DNA from: Desulfobacula sp.
Lineage (GTDB): Bacteria; Desulfobacterota; Desulfobacteria; Desulfobacterales; Desulfobacteraceae
Length of the DNA stretch: 60,392 bases
Direction of reading: 5' to 3'
Assembly: GCF_014237455.1 (NCBI RefSeq)
Contig: NZ_JABZFL010000009.1
Location: forward strand, 1 to 60,392
Below, in pieces: positions 1 to 9,131 of the stretch. Made by a program: the position numbers and the translations under genes. The notes below the pieces were generated by a model. That model ran no database searches. It saw nothing but the letters and a program-made list of their open reading frames with translations, and was not told the DNA's origin. Each line of letters opens with the position of its first letter. Position 1 is the first letter of the stretch.

Positions 1-132
1 GGGCTGATCAACAGATGGATCTTCTTCCGATTTTGATGACGAGCCAAGGCCGAAACACCCGGAAATAAAAAATGCCAGCAACACAATGACAACAACATTT
101 ACAACAGACCTGATATTAGAGTTTGCTTTCAT
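1..132 (-). CDS. putative lipoprotein, N-terminal part only (cut by window edge)
   Basis: An ATG at 132 on the minus strand is preceded by a strong ribosome binding site (TAGGAGGAAAA). The 44 visible codons give a positively charged start, a hydrophobic stretch and a lipobox ending I-S-G-C with the cysteine near residue 26, then a Ser/Glu/Asp-rich linker. This is the pattern of a type II signal peptide, so the product should be a lipid-anchored envelope protein. The mature domain lies outside the window, so no function can be given. It is transcribed divergently from the minor-pilin operon, with about 330 bp between them. Confidence 0.6.
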   Translation of the reverse strand, partial: MKANSNIRSVVNVVVIVLLAFFISGCFGLGSSSKSEEDPSVDQP

Positions 133-326
133 TTTTCCTCCTAAAAGTCAAGGGGTTAAAATTTCTTTAAAACTAATATCTTCTAAAACGATTTGTCCTA
201 AATGTCAAACTTTTGATTTTATCGATTTTTCTGCCATTTTTTTAATTTTCAAATTTAGTATTTAAACAAGTGCCATGTGAGACAGAGATGCTGGGATTAT
301 ATTTATGTGTCAAAATTTGCTATAAT

Positions 327-343
327 TTGACAAATTTAGTCAA
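327..343 (+). promoter_or_regulatory. candidate activator site TTGAC-N7-GTCAA upstream of fimT
   Basis: Inverted repeat TTGAC-AAATTTA-GTCAA. Its centre lies about 107 bp upstream of the start predicted from the sigma-54-like site at 416-430. The same arms with the same 7-base spacer occur upstream of the pilin gene (17323-17339). A partly overlapping inverted repeat (TGTCAAAATT at 308-317 with AATTTGACA at 324-332) may be a second half of the same site. The distance suits an NtrC-type enhancer, and the PilR-like protein encoded in this window is the obvious candidate binder. Binding is inferred. Confidence 0.45.
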
Positions 344-415
344 TTTTGGCTACCTTCAAAACTGAATTTTTACTTAATATAGACTCTTTTATAAATTTTT
401 ACTATAATTATAGCC

Positions 416-430
416 TTGCATGAATCTTGC
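416..430 (+). promoter_or_regulatory. possible sigma-54 promoter of the minor-pilin operon
   Basis: TTGCATG-AATC-TTGC resembles the sigma-54 consensus TGGCACG-N4-TTGC. The -12 element is perfect, but the -24 element has TG in place of the usual GG. The predicted transcription start is near 442, about 22 bases before the fimT ATG. The imperfect -24 element makes this weaker than the pilin promoter; the shared upstream repeat is the main support. Confidence 0.35.
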
Positions 431-463
431 ATCGTATATTAACCAAAACTAAAGATTAATAAT

Positions 464-1045
464 ATGCTAAGAAAAAATTGTTCTAAAAACTTCAAAACAG
501 GTTTTACATTGATAGAACTGATGGTTGCTATTGCAATTATAGGCATCATGTCAGGTATTGCTATTCCCAACATTATTGGTTGGCTGCCTGATTACAGATT
601 GCGAAATGCCGAGAGAGGGCTGTTTGGTGATATGCAATTTGCAAAACTGAGAGCTGTTAAGTCCAATAGTGACTGGGCTATTGTATTTGATACAACCAAC
701 AACCGTTACTTTGTCTGCTCAGACAAGGGGGCAGATGATAACTGGTCCGGGACAAATGATTTAACTGGTAGTGGAGACAATACAATCTATAAAATAATTA
801 GTTTTACCGATTATAAAAGTGGCGTGACTTACGGACATGGAACTTTGGCCACGCCTGTTGGATCAGGCTTTGGCGCACATAATGTCAGTTATGTTTCCGA
901 AAATGTCACATTTAATTCAAGGGGAACTGGTAAATCAGGGTATGTTTATCTTACCAACAGCAAAGGAAAGCTAGTTTATGCAATTGGAACGAATTCTACC
1001 GGAATTATTACCACAAAAATCTGGAAAGGGAGTGGCTGGATCTAA
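464..1045 (+). CDS. fimT: type IV pilus minor pilin, GspH/FimT family
   Basis: The product is a 193-residue prepilin. It has a short basic leader, a prepilin peptidase site G13|F14 followed by TLIEL, Glu at mature position +5, and a hydrophobic helix of about 20 residues. The rest looks like the beta-rich GspH/FimU globular domain. In the family, minor pilins of this type form the tip complex that starts pilus assembly. It is the first gene of a run with pilW, pilV, pilX and pilY1, all on one strand with gaps of 1-52 bases. FimT and FimU cannot be told apart from sequence alone here. Confidence 0.85.
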   Translation: MLRKNCSKNFKTGFTLIELMVAIAIIGIMSGIAIPNIIGWLPDYRLRNAERGLFGDMQFAKLRAVKSNSDWAIVFDTTNNRYFVCSDKGADDNWSGTNDLTGSGDNTIYKIISFTDYKSGVTYGHGTLATPVGSGFGAHNVSYVSENVTFNSRGTGKSGYVYLTNSKGKLVYAIGTNSTGIITTKIWKGSGWI

Positions 1046-1050
1046 TACTA

Positions 1051-1653
1051 ATGGTGAACTATTTTACAAAAATGAGTGGATTGAAATTAAATATAAAGGA
1101 TAAGGGGTTCACGCTGATAGAACTTTTAATAACCATGGCAATTTCAGGAATTATCTTAGCTGGAATTGTTACATTTTATACCAACCAGCAAAAAATTCAC
1201 ACTGCCCAGAACCAGGCAGTGGAAATGCAGCAAACTATTAGGGTTGCGCTTTATATGATGATGACCGAGATAAGAATGGCAGGATTTGATCAATACAATG
1301 ATTTTGAGGATATCGGGATTACAGAAGCAGGCACCGGGAGCACCGGCATTGCTAATCGATTAGAGTTTGAATATGTTGAACCACGCGATGATGAGGCCGA
1401 CACGCCGGTTAAAAAAACAGTATATTATTATTTGAATGATTCTAAAATTCAGGGCTCTGGCGGTCCTATAGCCGAAAATATTTCAAATTTGCAATTTGTC
1501 TACCTGGATATAGATGGTAATTCTACAGCTGTTATTGATGATATCAGGGCGGTTCAAATCGAAATTCAAGTCACAACCGATGCCAATGAAAGATCGTTAA
1601 ACACTGATCGTACACTGACAACAATCGTTAAATTTCGTAACCTTGGACTATAG
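1051..1653 (+). CDS. pilW: type IV pilus minor pilin PilW
   Basis: Type III signal with cleavage at G19|F20, TLIELL and Glu at +5, followed by the membrane helix. The next stretch (QQ.IHTAQNQ...MQQTIRVALYMMMTEIRMAGFDQ) is characteristic of PilW, as is the later globular part of about 130 residues. The role is in the pilus-tip priming complex. The start lies 5 bases after fimT and has no clear Shine-Dalgarno. The ATG at 1072 is an alternative that also keeps the cleavage site. Confidence 0.85.
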   Translation: MVNYFTKMSGLKLNIKDKGFTLIELLITMAISGIILAGIVTFYTNQQKIHTAQNQAVEMQQTIRVALYMMMTEIRMAGFDQYNDFEDIGITEAGTGSTGIANRLEFEYVEPRDDEADTPVKKTVYYYLNDSKIQGSGGPIAENISNLQFVYLDIDGNSTAVIDDIRAVQIEIQVTTDANERSLNTDRTLTTIVKFRNLGL

Positions 1654-1668
1654 ACAGGAAAGGTAATA

Positions 1669-2091
1669 ATGAATATAAAAAAAAATAGCCCGGGATATTC
1701 ATTGCTCGGTTATACTCAAAAATTATCTTCCAAAGGCTTCACGCTTATTGAAGTTCTTATTGCAATGGCCATCTTCTCAATTGGAATCCTTGGTGTTGCG
1801 CAAATGCAGATAATGGCGATCAAAGGAAATGCAACCGCAAGGATGCTCACTGATACTGTGGTACAGGCGACTGATCAAATAGAATTGCTCCTGCTCCGGT
1901 CATATGATCATGATGATTTGACCGAAGGATCACACACTGGCGTTGCTCCGGCCGGGTATACCCTTGTGTGGGAAGTATCAGATGATACCCCTGTCCAAGG
2001 TAATAAAACAATAACGATTACGGCTACTCATACCGGCATCAATTCTAATAAGAGTTTTACCATTGAACAAATTAAATCGGAGATAAATTAG
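1669..2091 (+). CDS. pilV: type IV pilus minor pilin PilV
   Basis: A 140-residue prepilin with cleavage at G23|F24, TLIEVLIAMAIFSIGILG, then a long N-terminal helix and a small C-terminal domain. The IFSIGILGVAQMQ pattern is typical of PilV. A good ribosome binding site (AGGAAAGG) precedes the ATG. It lies third in the minor-pilin operon, between pilW and pilX, the family's usual order. Confidence 0.85.
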   Translation: MNIKKNSPGYSLLGYTQKLSSKGFTLIEVLIAMAIFSIGILGVAQMQIMAIKGNATARMLTDTVVQATDQIELLLLRSYDHDDLTEGSHTGVAPAGYTLVWEVSDDTPVQGNKTITITATHTGINSNKSFTIEQIKSEIN

Positions 2092-2092
2092 C

Positions 2093-2611
2093 ATGAATAA
2101 AAAATATTCAACCTGGCTTTTTACTCCGTTAACGAATGAAGAGGGTTCAACAATTATTTACGCAATCATTGTGCTTTTACTTCTCACAATTATAGGCATC
2201 TCTTCCGTGACGACCACTACAACCGAACAGGCAATAGCTCAAAACGATATGTATTATAAAATTTCTTTCTATGCGGCAGAAGCTGCAAAAGAATTTGTTC
2301 CGCCTAACACTCAATTATACCATGCGAACAATGTAACCGTGGGATCAGGAATTGATTTTCCTAGTGCTGATGGATTGGACAATGATAGTGACAGCAGTAT
2401 AGATGAGCCCGACGAAGAAAAGGTGATGATTAATTCAATACAGTCCTTTGACGGAAGGGTTGTTTATGACGGATCAGCACAACCCCCGAGAGGATCAGGG
2501 TATGACGTCGGCAGTTACAAATCTCATAAATATACTATAACAGCTAATGGATACGGACCCCGTAGCACTGACCGTTCAATTGAAGCAGGTTTCTACAGGA
2601 TTGGGTTCTGA
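2093..2611 (+). CDS. pilX: type IV pilus minor pilin PilX
   Basis: 172 residues with a PilX N-terminal pattern: E-E-G18|S19 followed by an uninterrupted hydrophobic helix (residues 21-40) and the Thr-rich turn leading to AEAA. The residue at mature position +5 is Tyr, not Glu, as expected for a tip pilin that need not pack into the filament like the major subunit. An Asp/Glu-rich stretch (about residues 92-105, DNDSDSSIDEPDEE) may bind cations; that is inference. It starts one base after the pilV stop, so the two are probably translated together. Confidence 0.8.
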   Translation: MNKKYSTWLFTPLTNEEGSTIIYAIIVLLLLTIIGISSVTTTTTEQAIAQNDMYYKISFYAAEAAKEFVPPNTQLYHANNVTVGSGIDFPSADGLDNDSDSSIDEPDEEKVMINSIQSFDGRVVYDGSAQPPRGSGYDVGSYKSHKYTITANGYGPRSTDRSIEAGFYRIGF

Positions 2612-2663
2612 CTTAGTATTTTTATCAGGTATGCAATTTTATGGACAAATAAGGAGAAAAATC

Positions 2664-5600
2664 ATGAAAATCCTAACAACTTATAAAAATATTTATATTA
2701 TTTTCTTCTTGTTTTCTTTTGTTTGTTCCGACGCTGTCTTTGCTGACGATACATGCATGTTCAGCATAACTACCAATGAAATAGGACCCAATATAGTGTT
2801 CCTGCTTGACAATGGTGCTGAAATGGAGCAGGTCACGTGGCATGCTGATTATCAAGCTGAAACCAATTACACACCGGATGTCGCAAGTGCCTGGGATGTC
2901 CTGGATTCATCAGATTCAGGCATACCTCCTGCAGCTTCAAACAACTGGACCCTTATATTAACAGATGTTGATGAAACTAATTTTCTATTTGCCGAAGGGT
3001 CAGACATAGAAGGCCTGACCTCGGGTGCAAGCGCCAATGTTGTATATAAAACTTATATCGGGAGTTCCCTTGAACTGGAAATTGATTCCATATCAGGTGC
3101 TTTTGCGGTGGGAGAGACTGTCCAAAGATATCAGAACAAAAACAATATTGCCACGGGAGAAATTTCTCAGATCATTGAACCAGTGGTTGTCCCAAGTGTT
3201 GACCCGGCTACTGAACCCAATGGTTTTTTTAATGATAATGGGTATGCTGCCGTAGAACATGGCGGAATCTGGTATCTTGTCAAAATTTTGACCACTTTAT
3301 TGCCTGATCTTTATTCAACCGGCCTACAGGCTGACATTGGATATGAAAATACCTGGACAATAAACGGAAAAACAGTGACCCTGCCGGTTCAACCCGATGC
3401 TGCAGGTGTGATAGATCCGGATACCGGTTTAAACATAATAGACAAGGCAACAAGACTCAGGTACTCAAAAAATTATATGAACTGGCTCTTTTTTTCAGAA
3501 GATGGGGAGGGAGCCCCTCTTTATAATGGAACCGGCAGTGATCTTTCTGGAAAAAGCCGATTTTATTACGCCAAACAAGCCCTGATGTCTGTGGCTAAAA
3601 CCACGGCAAACAAGGCAAAATTTGGTATTTTTAATTTTGTATCAACCACAGAAGGTGCTTCCAGTGTCCAGCCTCTGGGAGAGGTCGTATCTTTAGTGGA
3701 TGAAGCAAATTCTGATAACAATGTTCTTGATCCGGCCTATGTAAATAATATCAACAATATGGGAACCGTGGATTATTCCCCCCTTGCTGAGGGACTTGTC
3801 TCCATTGGGGAATTTTACAATTCCTCGTCTTCAGGAATTAGTGGGGAGTACTGGTGCCAGGACCAGTATACGATTGTTGTATCTCCCGGTCTTTCTTCAA
3901 AAGACCAGACCTGGGATGCTGCTAATCTATGTGATGGTTGTACCCTGCCCAGTGACTTTAGTGATTTGGATAATGATAATGCAGGAATTGGTGAAGGAAA
4001 TGTCCAGGCGGATAATACAATTTTTGCCATCCCTTTCAATTTTGAGGGTTCAACCTGGCTGGATGATGTTTCGCACTTTATGTACTCAACTGATATGATT
4101 GGTTACGTTGATGGTTTTCAAAGGGTCTATACGTATACGGTGGGTGTCATGGCCACCAGGGAAAGCAATCTTTTTCTGATCAACACCAGTAACAATGGGA
4201 ACGGGCTTACCAACCTTTATGACACCACAGATGAGGATTATGGTAAATATCATTTCACAGCTGATTCATCTGCCGGCCTGAGCAGCGCAATCCTTACAGC
4301 CGTAAATTCCATATTAGACAATACCAGCACATTTACTGCACCGGTAGTCCCGGTTACTCGAACGCTTAGTGGAAACCGTATTTATCTGGCTTTGTTCAAA
4401 CCGGGTGAAACAAACTTCTGGGAAGGAGATGTCTTAAAATTCGGCATTGATTCAATGCTTCAGATAGTAGATAAAAACGGTGTTCCGGCAACCTACCCCA
4501 ACGGTGCTCTAAAAGAAGATGCCGTCCCCTATTGGTCCACTAAAAACTGGTCAAATGCTAATTATACATGGCCTGATTGCACGGGTGAAGGTTGTAATTA
4601 TATAGAAAATTCTGATAGAAAAATTTATACTTATATGGGTACCAGCACTGACTTGACCCACTCTTCAAATAGTTTCAAAGACTCCAATGCTGGTCTGACT
4701 CTGTCTGTTCTTGGCAACTCTATTATAAATGGAGTGCCTACTATCATCAATTACATAAGGGGTGCTGATGCGCTTGATGAAGATGGGGACACTCATATTG
4801 ATGAAAATAGAGACCTGTTTACCGGCGATGTCCTGCACAGCGAGCCTGCTGTTTTTGAATATCAGTCTGCTGCCGACTCCAGTTCAAAAACATATGTGTT
4901 TTTCGGTTCAAATGACGGCATGCTCCATGCGGTATATGACCAGGAAGACCCTGACCTGAACACGATAGATGATGAAATTAATTATGGCACCGAGGCATGG
5001 GGTTTTATACCCCCTGTTCTGCTTAGCCGTTTAAAAGAAATGATTGAAGGGTATAGTCATCAGTTTTATGTGGATTCCAGCCCTCAAATATATTTTATAG
5101 ATGCTAATAATGATGGAAAGGTAAATCCGACAGATGATCAGGTGGTTCTTGTCTGCGGCCTGCGAAGTGGCGGCACAAGTTATTTTGCCCTTGATATTAC
5201 TGATCCTGATAACCCTGAATTCATGTGGATTGTTGATGAAACAACCATATCTGAACTGGGTAACACCTGGTCTGAACCCCAGTTTGGGGTTGTTAAAACT
5301 TCTGACTCGGATACAACCGGAACAAATGTCATGTTTGTCGGCGGCGGATACAGCTCTGATAATTCCTCCGGGGACGCTGTTATTGCCATTGATATCTCTG
5401 ATGGATCAGTGGTTAAAAAGTGGGCTGAAGCAGACAATTCTTCCATGGTCTACAGCATACCAAGCACAGTAAAACCAGTTGATGAAAATGATAACGGATT
5501 CGTGGAAAAAATCTACGTGGGGGACATGGGAGGTCAGATATGGAGAATAGGAAATTGCTCTCCCGATTTTCCAGAATGCACCGAGGATATAAATAACTGG

Positions 5601-6317
5601 ACTGCCCAGGTCATATTTGAAACAGACAATTCTACTTACCAGCAAAAATTCTTTTATCCTCCGAGTGTAACCCTGGAAAAAGGGTATGATCTCATTTTGA
5701 TCGGCAGCGGGGACAGGGAAGATCCCTGCGTGGATGCTACTGCTGATCCTGATACAGATACCATATACAGCTTTATGGATTCACATTCAGCCTCTACTCT
5801 TATAAAAGACGACCTGGTTGATGTTACCCTTGCCAGTTCGAACCCTCCAAATCTTGATGATGAGGATGGTGATGTTGATACAAACTTGTCCGTGGATAAA
5901 GGGTGGTATATTAATCTTGACCCGGCTGGAGAAAAAATACTTTCACTGGGTACTGTTTTTTATAAAACCTTTTATATTACATCATATATTCCAAATGATG
6001 ATCCTTGTTTGCCAGGCGGTGAAAGCCGGTTATATGCCTTAAATTACAAAACCGGGGAACCTGTTTTATCGTTTTCCGGCGCTGATTCCGATGAAGACGG
6101 TGTTGCTGATCTTGAACGATATACGTCACTTGGTGGTGGTATCCCTTCAAAACCTGTAATGGTAATTAACGAAGAGGACCAAAAACTTTTTATTTCAGTA
6201 GCAAGTACTGAGGTTGATGATGACAGTGAATCCATTGAAGCGGGTATTGTTGCCGTAGATCCACTCGCACCGCCTAAAAACTTCTTTTATCTGTGGTGGA
6301 AAGAATTGTTCAATTAA
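2664..6317 (+). CDS. pilY1: PilY1, pilus-tip adhesin / pilus biogenesis factor
   Basis: I place the start at the ATG at 2664, which has an AAGGAG site 7 bases upstream and opens a clean signal peptide ending ...VFADD; longer readings overlap pilX. The product is about 1217 residues. The N-terminal half has a von Willebrand A-like region (NIVFLLDNG...), followed by the conserved C-terminal PilY1 beta-propeller, recognisable by FGSNDGMLHAVY (about residue 747). Asp-rich loops such as DEDGDTHIDE (about 705) and DANNDGKVNPTDD (about 813) look like calcium sites. PilY1 works with the minor pilins at the pilus tip and controls extension and retraction. The usual DxSxS metal site in the A domain is degenerate. 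This is the last gene of the operon; it faces the convergent GT2 gene across 5 bases. Confidence 0.9.
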   Translation: MKILTTYKNIYIIFFLFSFVCSDAVFADDTCMFSITTNEIGPNIVFLLDNGAEMEQVTWHADYQAETNYTPDVASAWDVLDSSDSGIPPAASNNWTLILTDVDETNFLFAEGSDIEGLTSGASANVVYKTYIGSSLELEIDSISGAFAVGETVQRYQNKNNIATGEISQIIEPVVVPSVDPATEPNGFFNDNGYAAVEHGGIWYLVKILTTLLPDLYSTGLQADIGYENTWTINGKTVTLPVQPDAAGVIDPDTGLNIIDKATRLRYSKNYMNWLFFSEDGEGAPLYNGTGSDLSGKSRFYYAKQALMSVAKTTANKAKFGIFNFVSTTEGASSVQPLGEVVSLVDEANSDNNVLDPAYVNNINNMGTVDYSPLAEGLVSIGEFYNSSSSGISGEYWCQDQYTIVVSPGLSSKDQTWDAANLCDGCTLPSDFSDLDNDNAGIGEGNVQADNTIFAIPFNFEGSTWLDDVSHFMYSTDMIGYVDGFQRVYTYTVGVMATRESNLFLINTSNNGNGLTNLYDTTDEDYGKYHFTADSSAGLSSAILTAVNSILDNTSTFTAPVVPVTRTLSGNRIYLALFKPGETNFWEGDVLKFGIDSMLQIVDKNGVPATYPNGALKEDAVPYWSTKNWSNANYTWPDCTGEGCNYIENSDRKIYTYMGTSTDLTHSSNSFKDSNAGLTLSVLGNSIINGVPTIINYIRGADALDEDGDTHIDENRDLFTGDVLHSEPAVFEYQSAADSSSKTYVFFGSNDGMLHAVYDQEDPDLNTIDDEINYGTEAWGFIPPVLLSRLKEMIEGYSHQFYVDSSPQIYFIDANNDGKVNPTDDQVVLVCGLRSGGTSYFALDITDPDNPEFMWIVDETTISELGNTWSEPQFGVVKTSDSDTTGTNVMFVGGGYSSDNSSGDAVIAIDISDGSVVKKWAEADNSSMVYSIPSTVKPVDENDNGFVEKIYVGDMGGQIWRIGNCSPDFPECTEDINNWTAQVIFETDNSTYQQKFFYPPSVTLEKGYDLILIGSGDREDPCVDATADPDTDTIYSFMDSHSASTLIKDDLVDVTLASSNPPNLDDEDGDVDTNLSVDKGWYINLDPAGEKILSLGTVFYKTFYITSYIPNDDPCLPGGESRLYALNYKTGEPVLSFSGADSDEDGVADLERYTSLGGGIPSKPVMVINEEDQKLFISVASTEVDDDSESIEAGIVAVDPLAPPKNFFYLWWKELFN

Positions 6318-6322
6318 TCAAA

Positions 6323-7273
6323 TCAGACTTTAAGATCTTTATTGGCTTCCATATCAAACCACATGGCAAATAAAGAAAACTGGCTTGAACTCATAAAGGA
6401 AAACATTGCGGCCAGAGCATTCACAGCCGGGATATGTCCTGTAAGATACCACATGACAAAAACTCTTAAAAACAATAAAACAGTGCATATTCCGAAACCA
6501 AAGCCCAGAAAATAGAAAAAAACAAGCGGATGAAAATCCCTGATAATATATTTTTCTTTCATTCTCCAGAAAAATAATTTTGTAAGAAGCCACCCAATCG
6601 TAAAAATAACTTTATGGATCTTAATTCCTGATTTTTCACCAACATTATAAACCGGTTCAACAGGCACGTCAGCGACTTTAAAATTTTCCACATTCAGCTT
6701 TACCAGGACATCGTTGGGCTGTCCATATCGCTTATACATCAAATCCCAGTCAATGGCTTTTAAAGCCTTTTTGTTTATAACCGTATACCCGGACTGTGAA
6801 TCTGCAATATTCCAGTACCCTGATGCTATTTTGGTCAAAAGAGACAGGAAACCATTCCCAAAATATCTGATGGTTGGAATTTTACTGAAAGCCTCTCCTG
6901 TAAACAATCGGTTCCCTTTAGAGTAATCTGCTATTCCATCTGCAACCGGATCAAGAAGTGCGGGAAGATCATCCGGGTTCATCTGCCCGTCACCTGCCAT
7001 GACAACCGCCATATCCATTTCATTATCCCTGGCCCACTTATAACCGCTTGCTATGGCACCGCCAACCCCTTGATTTGTTTTATGCTCAATCAGGACAACC
7101 TTTTTGTTATTCTCCTGCATTTTTTTTATTTTTTCAACGGTTCTATCTTTGCTGAGATCATCAACAACAACCATATGATCCACATGTTCAGGCATGGTTG
7201 TGATAACTTTTTCTATCTGGGTCTCTTCATTATAGCAGGGGATGACCACACAGACTGTTTTATTTTTATACAT
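6323..7273 (-). CDS. GT2 glycosyltransferase, dolichol-phosphate-mannose synthase type
   Basis: 316 residues. The N-terminal GT-A domain opens CVVIPCYNEE, with VVVDDLS near residues 36-41 and MAGDGQMNP (residues 92-100) as the metal/donor site. Two hydrophobic helices lie near the C-terminus (about residues 245-300). DPM1-like enzymes transfer a sugar from a nucleotide to a polyprenyl phosphate, making the donor that GT-C transferases use outside the membrane. Two GT-C proteins are encoded upstream on the same strand, which fits that role. The sugar cannot be told. It is the last gene of the glycan block. Confidence 0.75.
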   Translation of the reverse strand: MYKNKTVCVVIPCYNEETQIEKVITTMPEHVDHMVVVDDLSKDRTVEKIKKMQENNKKVVLIEHKTNQGVGGAIASGYKWARDNEMDMAVVMAGDGQMNPDDLPALLDPVADGIADYSKGNRLFTGEAFSKIPTIRYFGNGFLSLLTKIASGYWNIADSQSGYTVINKKALKAIDWDLMYKRYGQPNDVLVKLNVENFKVADVPVEPVYNVGEKSGIKIHKVIFTIGWLLTKLFFWRMKEKYIIRDFHPLVFFYFLGFGFGICTVLLFLRVFVMWYLTGHIPAVNALAAMFSFMSSSQFSLFAMWFDMEANKDLKV

Positions 7274-7321
7274 AACTTCTCCGTTTAAAAAGCACGTTGT
7301 TCATCACGATCTGTATTGAAA

Positions 7322-8452
7322 TTAATTAACAGCACTCACAATAGTTTGGGTTATAAAATCTATATGTTCATCTGAAAGATAGGGGTGCATTGGAATACTT
7401 AAAATAGTGTCAGCAACCTTTTCTGCAACCGGGAAATCACCCTTCTTGTATTTCAACATAGAAAAAGCCTTCTGTAGATGAAGCGGTTTTGGATAGTAAA
7501 TCGCATAGGGAATCTTGTTTATTTTAAGCTTTGTTATAATTTTCCTACGATCTTTGGAAAGAAAAGAAAACTGGGCCCATGCACTTGTATACTTGTCCTG
7601 AATCTTCTGGAATTGAATCCATCCGTTTAACCTTTCCCTATATTTTCGGGCAATCCTATCCCGTTTTCTAAGCTCACCCTTAAAAATTTTCAATTTTTGG
7701 ATAAGAACAGCTGCCTGTAGTGTATCCATCCTGCCATTAATTCCCATTCGGACATTATCATATTTATGCTGACCCTTCCCATGAACTCGAATGGAAATCA
7801 ATTTTTCATTCAAATCGCTATCATTAGTAAATATAGCACCACCGTCCCCATAGCAACCCAGGGGCTTTGTCGGAAAAAAACTTGTGGTTGCCGCATGTGT
7901 TAGATTACAGGCCATATTATTACCTACTTTTGCACCAAGGCTTTGAGCCGCATCTTCAATAACCCTGAGATTATATTTATGGGCAATCTTATTAATTGTT
8001 TGATAGTCAGCCGGCAGCCCGAATATATCAACTGGAATGACACATTTTGGTGTTAATCCCGTATTATCGCCTTTATTAAAATTCTTAACAGCTTGTTCCA
8101 GCTTAACAGGATCAAGATTAAAGGTATCTTTATCGATATCAACAAAAACCGGGACAGCACCCAGAAGACCGATGACTTCAGCAGTGGCAATAAAGGTAAA
8201 AGGAGATGTAAAAACAGCATCGCCAGGTCCGATACCAATGGCCATTAACGCCATTAGCAATGCATCCGTGCCGCTGGAGCACGAAACAACATGTTTGGCA
8301 CCTGTAAAATCCGAAAGTTTTTCTTCAAGCTCATAGACTTCAGATCCCATAATAAATCTTCCATGGGAGATAACCCGATCAATTGAACGTTTGATATCAG
8401 TACCAATCACTGATGCCTGGGTCTTTAAATCAACAAACTCTATTGTTTCCAT
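7322..8452 (-). CDS. wbpE: DegT/DnrJ/EryC1 sugar aminotransferase, WbpE-like
   Basis: 376 residues, full length for PLP-dependent nucleotide-sugar aminotransferases. Seen: CSSGTDAL for cofactor phosphate binding (residues 58-65), EDAAQSLGA (about 166-174), and the PLP lysine K196 within SFFPTKPLGCYGDGG. WbpE aminates the 3-keto UDP-GlcNAc acid made by WbpB, giving the 3-amino sugar. It sits directly after wbpD-like and wbpB-like genes, which makes the assignment much firmer than the fold alone. The gap to wbpD is 6 bases. Confidence 0.75.
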   Translation of the reverse strand: METIEFVDLKTQASVIGTDIKRSIDRVISHGRFIMGSEVYELEEKLSDFTGAKHVVSCSSGTDALLMALMAIGIGPGDAVFTSPFTFIATAEVIGLLGAVPVFVDIDKDTFNLDPVKLEQAVKNFNKGDNTGLTPKCVIPVDIFGLPADYQTINKIAHKYNLRVIEDAAQSLGAKVGNNMACNLTHAATTSFFPTKPLGCYGDGGAIFTNDSDLNEKLISIRVHGKGQHKYDNVRMGINGRMDTLQAAVLIQKLKIFKGELRKRDRIARKYRERLNGWIQFQKIQDKYTSAWAQFSFLSKDRRKIITKLKINKIPYAIYYPKPLHLQKAFSMLKYKKGDFPVAEKVADTILSIPMHPYLSDEHIDFITQTIVSAVN

Positions 8453-8458
8453 AACTGA

Positions 8459-9127
8459 TCAAACTTTTTTTAATTTTTTATAATATTTATAATCCATTTT
8501 GCCAGTCTTCATATTTTTTGACAAACTCTGATTTTCTTCTATATCAACACAAATTAATCTTTTTTCTGCTATTTCCCTGTACTTTAATCCACTTTCAGGG
8601 CAAATATAAAATTTATTGCTATCCTTTTTTTCAAGTTTGTGGCCATGCCTGGATATCCAACCTGTCTGCCTGGCAGGGACACCCTGGACCATAGTATAGT
8701 CAGGGACATCACCTGTCACAACAGCGCCTGCTGCAACAAATGCATACCGGCCTATTGTTACACCGCAGACGATTGTCGCATTTGCACCTATTGTTGATCC
8801 TCTTTTAATTAAAGTCTTTTCGTACAGATTTTTTCTGGATATTTCCGCTCTTGGATTTGTAACATTTGTCAATACACAGGATGGTCCAAGAAAAACATCA
8901 TCTTCAATGCAAACTCCATCATAAACAGAAACATTGTTTTGAATTTTTACATTATTACCGATGATGACATCTCCGGAAATGCACACATTCTGACCCAGGG
9001 TACAATTGCTGCCGACTAGCGCCCCGGAAAGAATATGTGAAAAATGCCAGATTTTTGTTCCCTGACCGATTTTTGCTCCTTCATCCACATATGAAGTGGT
9101 GTGAACAAAATATTTTTCCATACCCAT
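8459..9127 (-). CDS. wbpD: UDP-3-amino-GlcNAc-uronate N-acetyltransferase, WbpD-like
   Basis: 222 residues, largely a left-handed beta-helix of hexapeptide repeats (residues about 10-150: GAKIGQGTKIWHFSHI, IIGNNVKIQNNVSVY and so on), the signature of the WbpD/WlbB family. It acetylates the 3-amino group of UDP-GlcNAc3NA with acetyl-CoA to give UDP-GlcNAc3NAcA. A C-terminal tail of about 55 residues, ending in a Lys/Tyr-rich stretch, extends beyond the acyltransferase core and contains two isolated cysteines. The start could also be the second Met, two codons in. Confidence 0.75.
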   Translation of the reverse strand: MGMEKYFVHTTSYVDEGAKIGQGTKIWHFSHILSGALVGSNCTLGQNVCISGDVIIGNNVKIQNNVSVYDGVCIEDDVFLGPSCVLTNVTNPRAEISRKNLYEKTLIKRGSTIGANATIVCGVTIGRYAFVAAGAVVTGDVPDYTMVQGVPARQTGWISRHGHKLEKKDSNKFYICPESGLKYREIAEKRLICVDIEENQSLSKNMKTGKMDYKYYKKLKKV

Positions 9128-9131
9128 ATAC

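Larger units (their letters stand above)
133..463. other. AT-rich divergent intergenic region
   Basis: This 331-base stretch has no gene. It separates the partial lipoprotein from the minor-pilin operon. It holds a candidate sigma-54 promoter for the pilin side (416-430) and an upstream inverted repeat (327-343); both are listed separately. I see no clear sigma-54 match facing the lipoprotein: the one TGGCAC on the minus strand (near 270) lacks the -12 GC. Confidence 0.6.

Noticed and set aside
300-350. TTGACA at 327-332 as a sigma-70 -35 box for fimT
   Set aside because: No acceptable -10 hexamer lies 16-18 bases downstream, and it fits better as an arm of the inverted repeat.
2547-2663. 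Longer PilY1 start overlapping pilX
   Set aside because: The ATG at 2664 has a well-placed AAGGAG and begins a normal signal peptide; the upstream part is pilX in another frame.
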